Part shown: one piece after another, positions 63,164 to 64,000 of the stretch
Position numbering within the stretch: position 1 is the stretch's first letter
Layout of the letters: each line of letters begins with the position of its first letter
Assembly: GCA_943912255.1 (NCBI GenBank)
Contig: CALTTP010000002.1
Location: 180,433 to 244,432, forward strand
Reading direction: 5' to 3'
DNA: 64,000 bases
Source of the DNA: an uncultured Peptoniphilaceae bacterium
Lineage (GTDB): Bacteria > Bacillota > Clostridia > Tissierellales > Peptoniphilaceae
Notes under the pieces: generated by a model
Told to the model about the DNA's origin: nothing
The model's input: only the letters and a program-made list of their open reading frames with translations
Database searches by the model: none
Translations under genes and position numbers: made by a program

Positions 63164-63832
63164 TTACACGTCTTCAAGAATATTCTTTAAATATTCTTCA
63201 TCAATAACCCGAATTTCATTGATATCTATATCAATGACACCAAGACTCTCCAACTTTTTCAATTCTTGATTTAAACTAGGCCTAGTAACTCTAATAGTAT
63301 CTGATAACATTTTCTGTGTTGCTGGTATCTTAAAAGAATCTATATACTTCATATTTACCAACCAATAGGCAATTCTTTCCTGAATCTTTTTATAGCGAGT
63401 CGCATTTAGTATCATTTTCGTATGACAAGTACAATGGGCCGTAAACTTTATAATATTATTTAAAAGATCTACATCATTATCGATAATGGGCCTCAATTTT
63501 TTCCAAGGAATTAAATATATTTCACTTTCCCACTCTGCATAAATATCATAGGGCCATTTATTGATATCTGCATAAAAGAGATGAAGAGGATAGACCTCAT
63601 TTTCATAATAGTAAGCAACCACCTTTTCACCACCATCTTCTAATAGTTTTGCTTGTTTTAAAAGACCGGATTTTATTACTAGCAAATCCTCCAACAATTC
63701 ACCCTCTGAAACTACCAAGTCTCCTGGGTTATAGTTCACTTTTCCAATGGGTAATTCTAAAACTTTATCCAATGTAGATGAATTTAAATCTTTAAATATA
63801 ATTATAGAACTAAGATCGATCTGACCATTCAT
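63164..63832 (-). CDS. Crp/Fnr-family transcription regulator
   Basis: This 222-residue regulator has a sensing beta-barrel (about 15-130: GDLVVSEGELLEDLLVIKSGLLK) and a winged helix-turn-helix (about 165-222) with recognition helix R-P-S-L-N-Q-E-L-K-K-L. It has a few cysteines (C133, C135 in THACHCTCH-like HCTCHTK), but no Fnr-type N-terminal cluster. It lies just upstream of the amidase-hydantoinase unit, whose promoter has a Crp-type palindrome, so it is the likely regulator. It is read before the unit but ends 200 bases before the amidase. Confidence 0.85.
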   Translation of the reverse strand: MNGQIDLSSIIIFKDLNSSTLDKVLELPIGKVNYNPGDLVVSEGELLEDLLVIKSGLLKQAKLLEDGGEKVVAYYYENEVYPLHLFYADINKWPYDIYAEWESEIYLIPWKKLRPIIDNDVDLLNNIIKFTAHCTCHTKMILNATRYKKIQERIAYWLVNMKYIDSFKIPATQKMLSDTIRVTRPSLNQELKKLESLGVIDIDINEIRVIDEEYLKNILEDV

Positions 63833-63919
63833 CCTTACACCCCCTCTAAATGAAATTTTATAAAATTAAAAACAAAAAGGCAAATCATAGTGCCAAGAAT
63901 TAAAAAAGTTAAAATTGGA

Positions 63920-63950
63920 CAAATAAAAAAGCCCTACATATGTAGAGCTT
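63920..63950 (-). terminator. ribosomal RNA operon terminator
   Basis: The minus strand has AGCTCTAC-ATAT-GTAGGGCT followed by TTTTTTATTTG. It lies just after the 3' end of the 5S rRNA. Confidence 0.85.
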
Positions 63951-63954
63951 ACTT

Positions 63955-64000
63955 GACGGGCGAATACCTACTCTCCCATGGCGTCGCCACCATAGTACCA
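63955..64000 (-). rRNA. rrf: 5S ribosomal RNA (3' end only)
   Basis: The minus strand reads GGTACTATGGTGGCGACGCC, then ATGGGAGAGTAGGTATTCGCC, the typical 3' part of a 5S rRNA. The rest of the gene, and presumably the 23S and 16S genes, lie beyond the window. Confidence 0.9.

Noticed and set aside
1..64000. CRISPR array, phage or insertion sequence
   Set aside because: No spaced repeats, transposase, integrase or phage structural genes are present on either strand.

Overview
The window comes from a low-GC, strictly anaerobic Firmicute, and its content fits the Tissierella group best. Pointers are the GcvPA/GcvPB split glycine cleavage system, a K+-dependent membrane pyrophosphatase of the sodium-pumping type, a UGA-encoded selenoprotein of the glycine/sarcosine/betaine reductase family, and several genes typical of Clostridia or Tissierellia. 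Nearly everything is on the minus strand. Four genes (sfsA, tmcAL, a racemase and a serine hydrolase) and one frameshifted membrane-protein gene are on the plus strand. I see no phage, insertion sequence or CRISPR array.

Positions 1-31400 are mostly core genome: ruvC-ruvA (ruvA cut by the edge), three little-known genes (helical hypothetical, PLC-like, macro-like), sfsA-tmcAL, CorC-like protein and map in one overlapping pair, an OmpR-type two-component system, hppA, secG, tkt, the tig-clpP-clpX-lon proteostasis block, a large cell-wall amidase with CWB2 repeats, tRNA-Pro, an aspartate racemase-like gene, a frameshifted YczE-type gene, mtnN-degV, cdaA-cdaR-glmM, a YqeY-like gene, two tandem PAP2 phosphatases and a frameshifted molybdopterin-binding gene.

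Positions 31690-55200 hold the complete glycine cleavage operon gcvT-gcvH-gcvPA-gcvPB-lpdA, a second two-component system, the nudix-whiA and murB-PHP-rapZ-yvcK block with folC upstream (split by an opposing serine hydrolase), the rho / rpmE-DUF1385-prmC-chromate transporter-prfA stretch, and pit-phoU-like-transaldolase.

Positions 55200-63832 are the most distinctive part. Reading on the minus strand, an N-carbamoylsarcosine amidase-like gene and a hydantoinase form one transcription unit. Next comes grdX, a pyruvoyl-precursor subunit (GrdG/GrdE type), a selenocysteine-containing catalytic subunit (GrdF/GrdB type) and an NSS sodium symporter. A Crp/Fnr regulator sits at each end. The simplest reading is a peripheral pathway: N-methylhydantoin to N-carbamoylsarcosine to sarcosine, then reductive cleavage of sarcosine to acetyl phosphate and methylamine. 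This is the route known from creatinine-fermenting Tissierella. Creatinine deaminase and the shared components GrdA, GrdC, GrdD and thioredoxin are not in the window. Both promoters of this region carry a Crp-type palindrome with the shared pattern GTT-N8-AAC. The window closes with the terminator and 3' end of a 5S rRNA gene.

Two genes (YczE-like and molybdopterin-binding) are each broken by loss of one base in a six-base A/T run, and repairing that base restores a full-length family member in both cases. These may be sequencing errors or real mutations.
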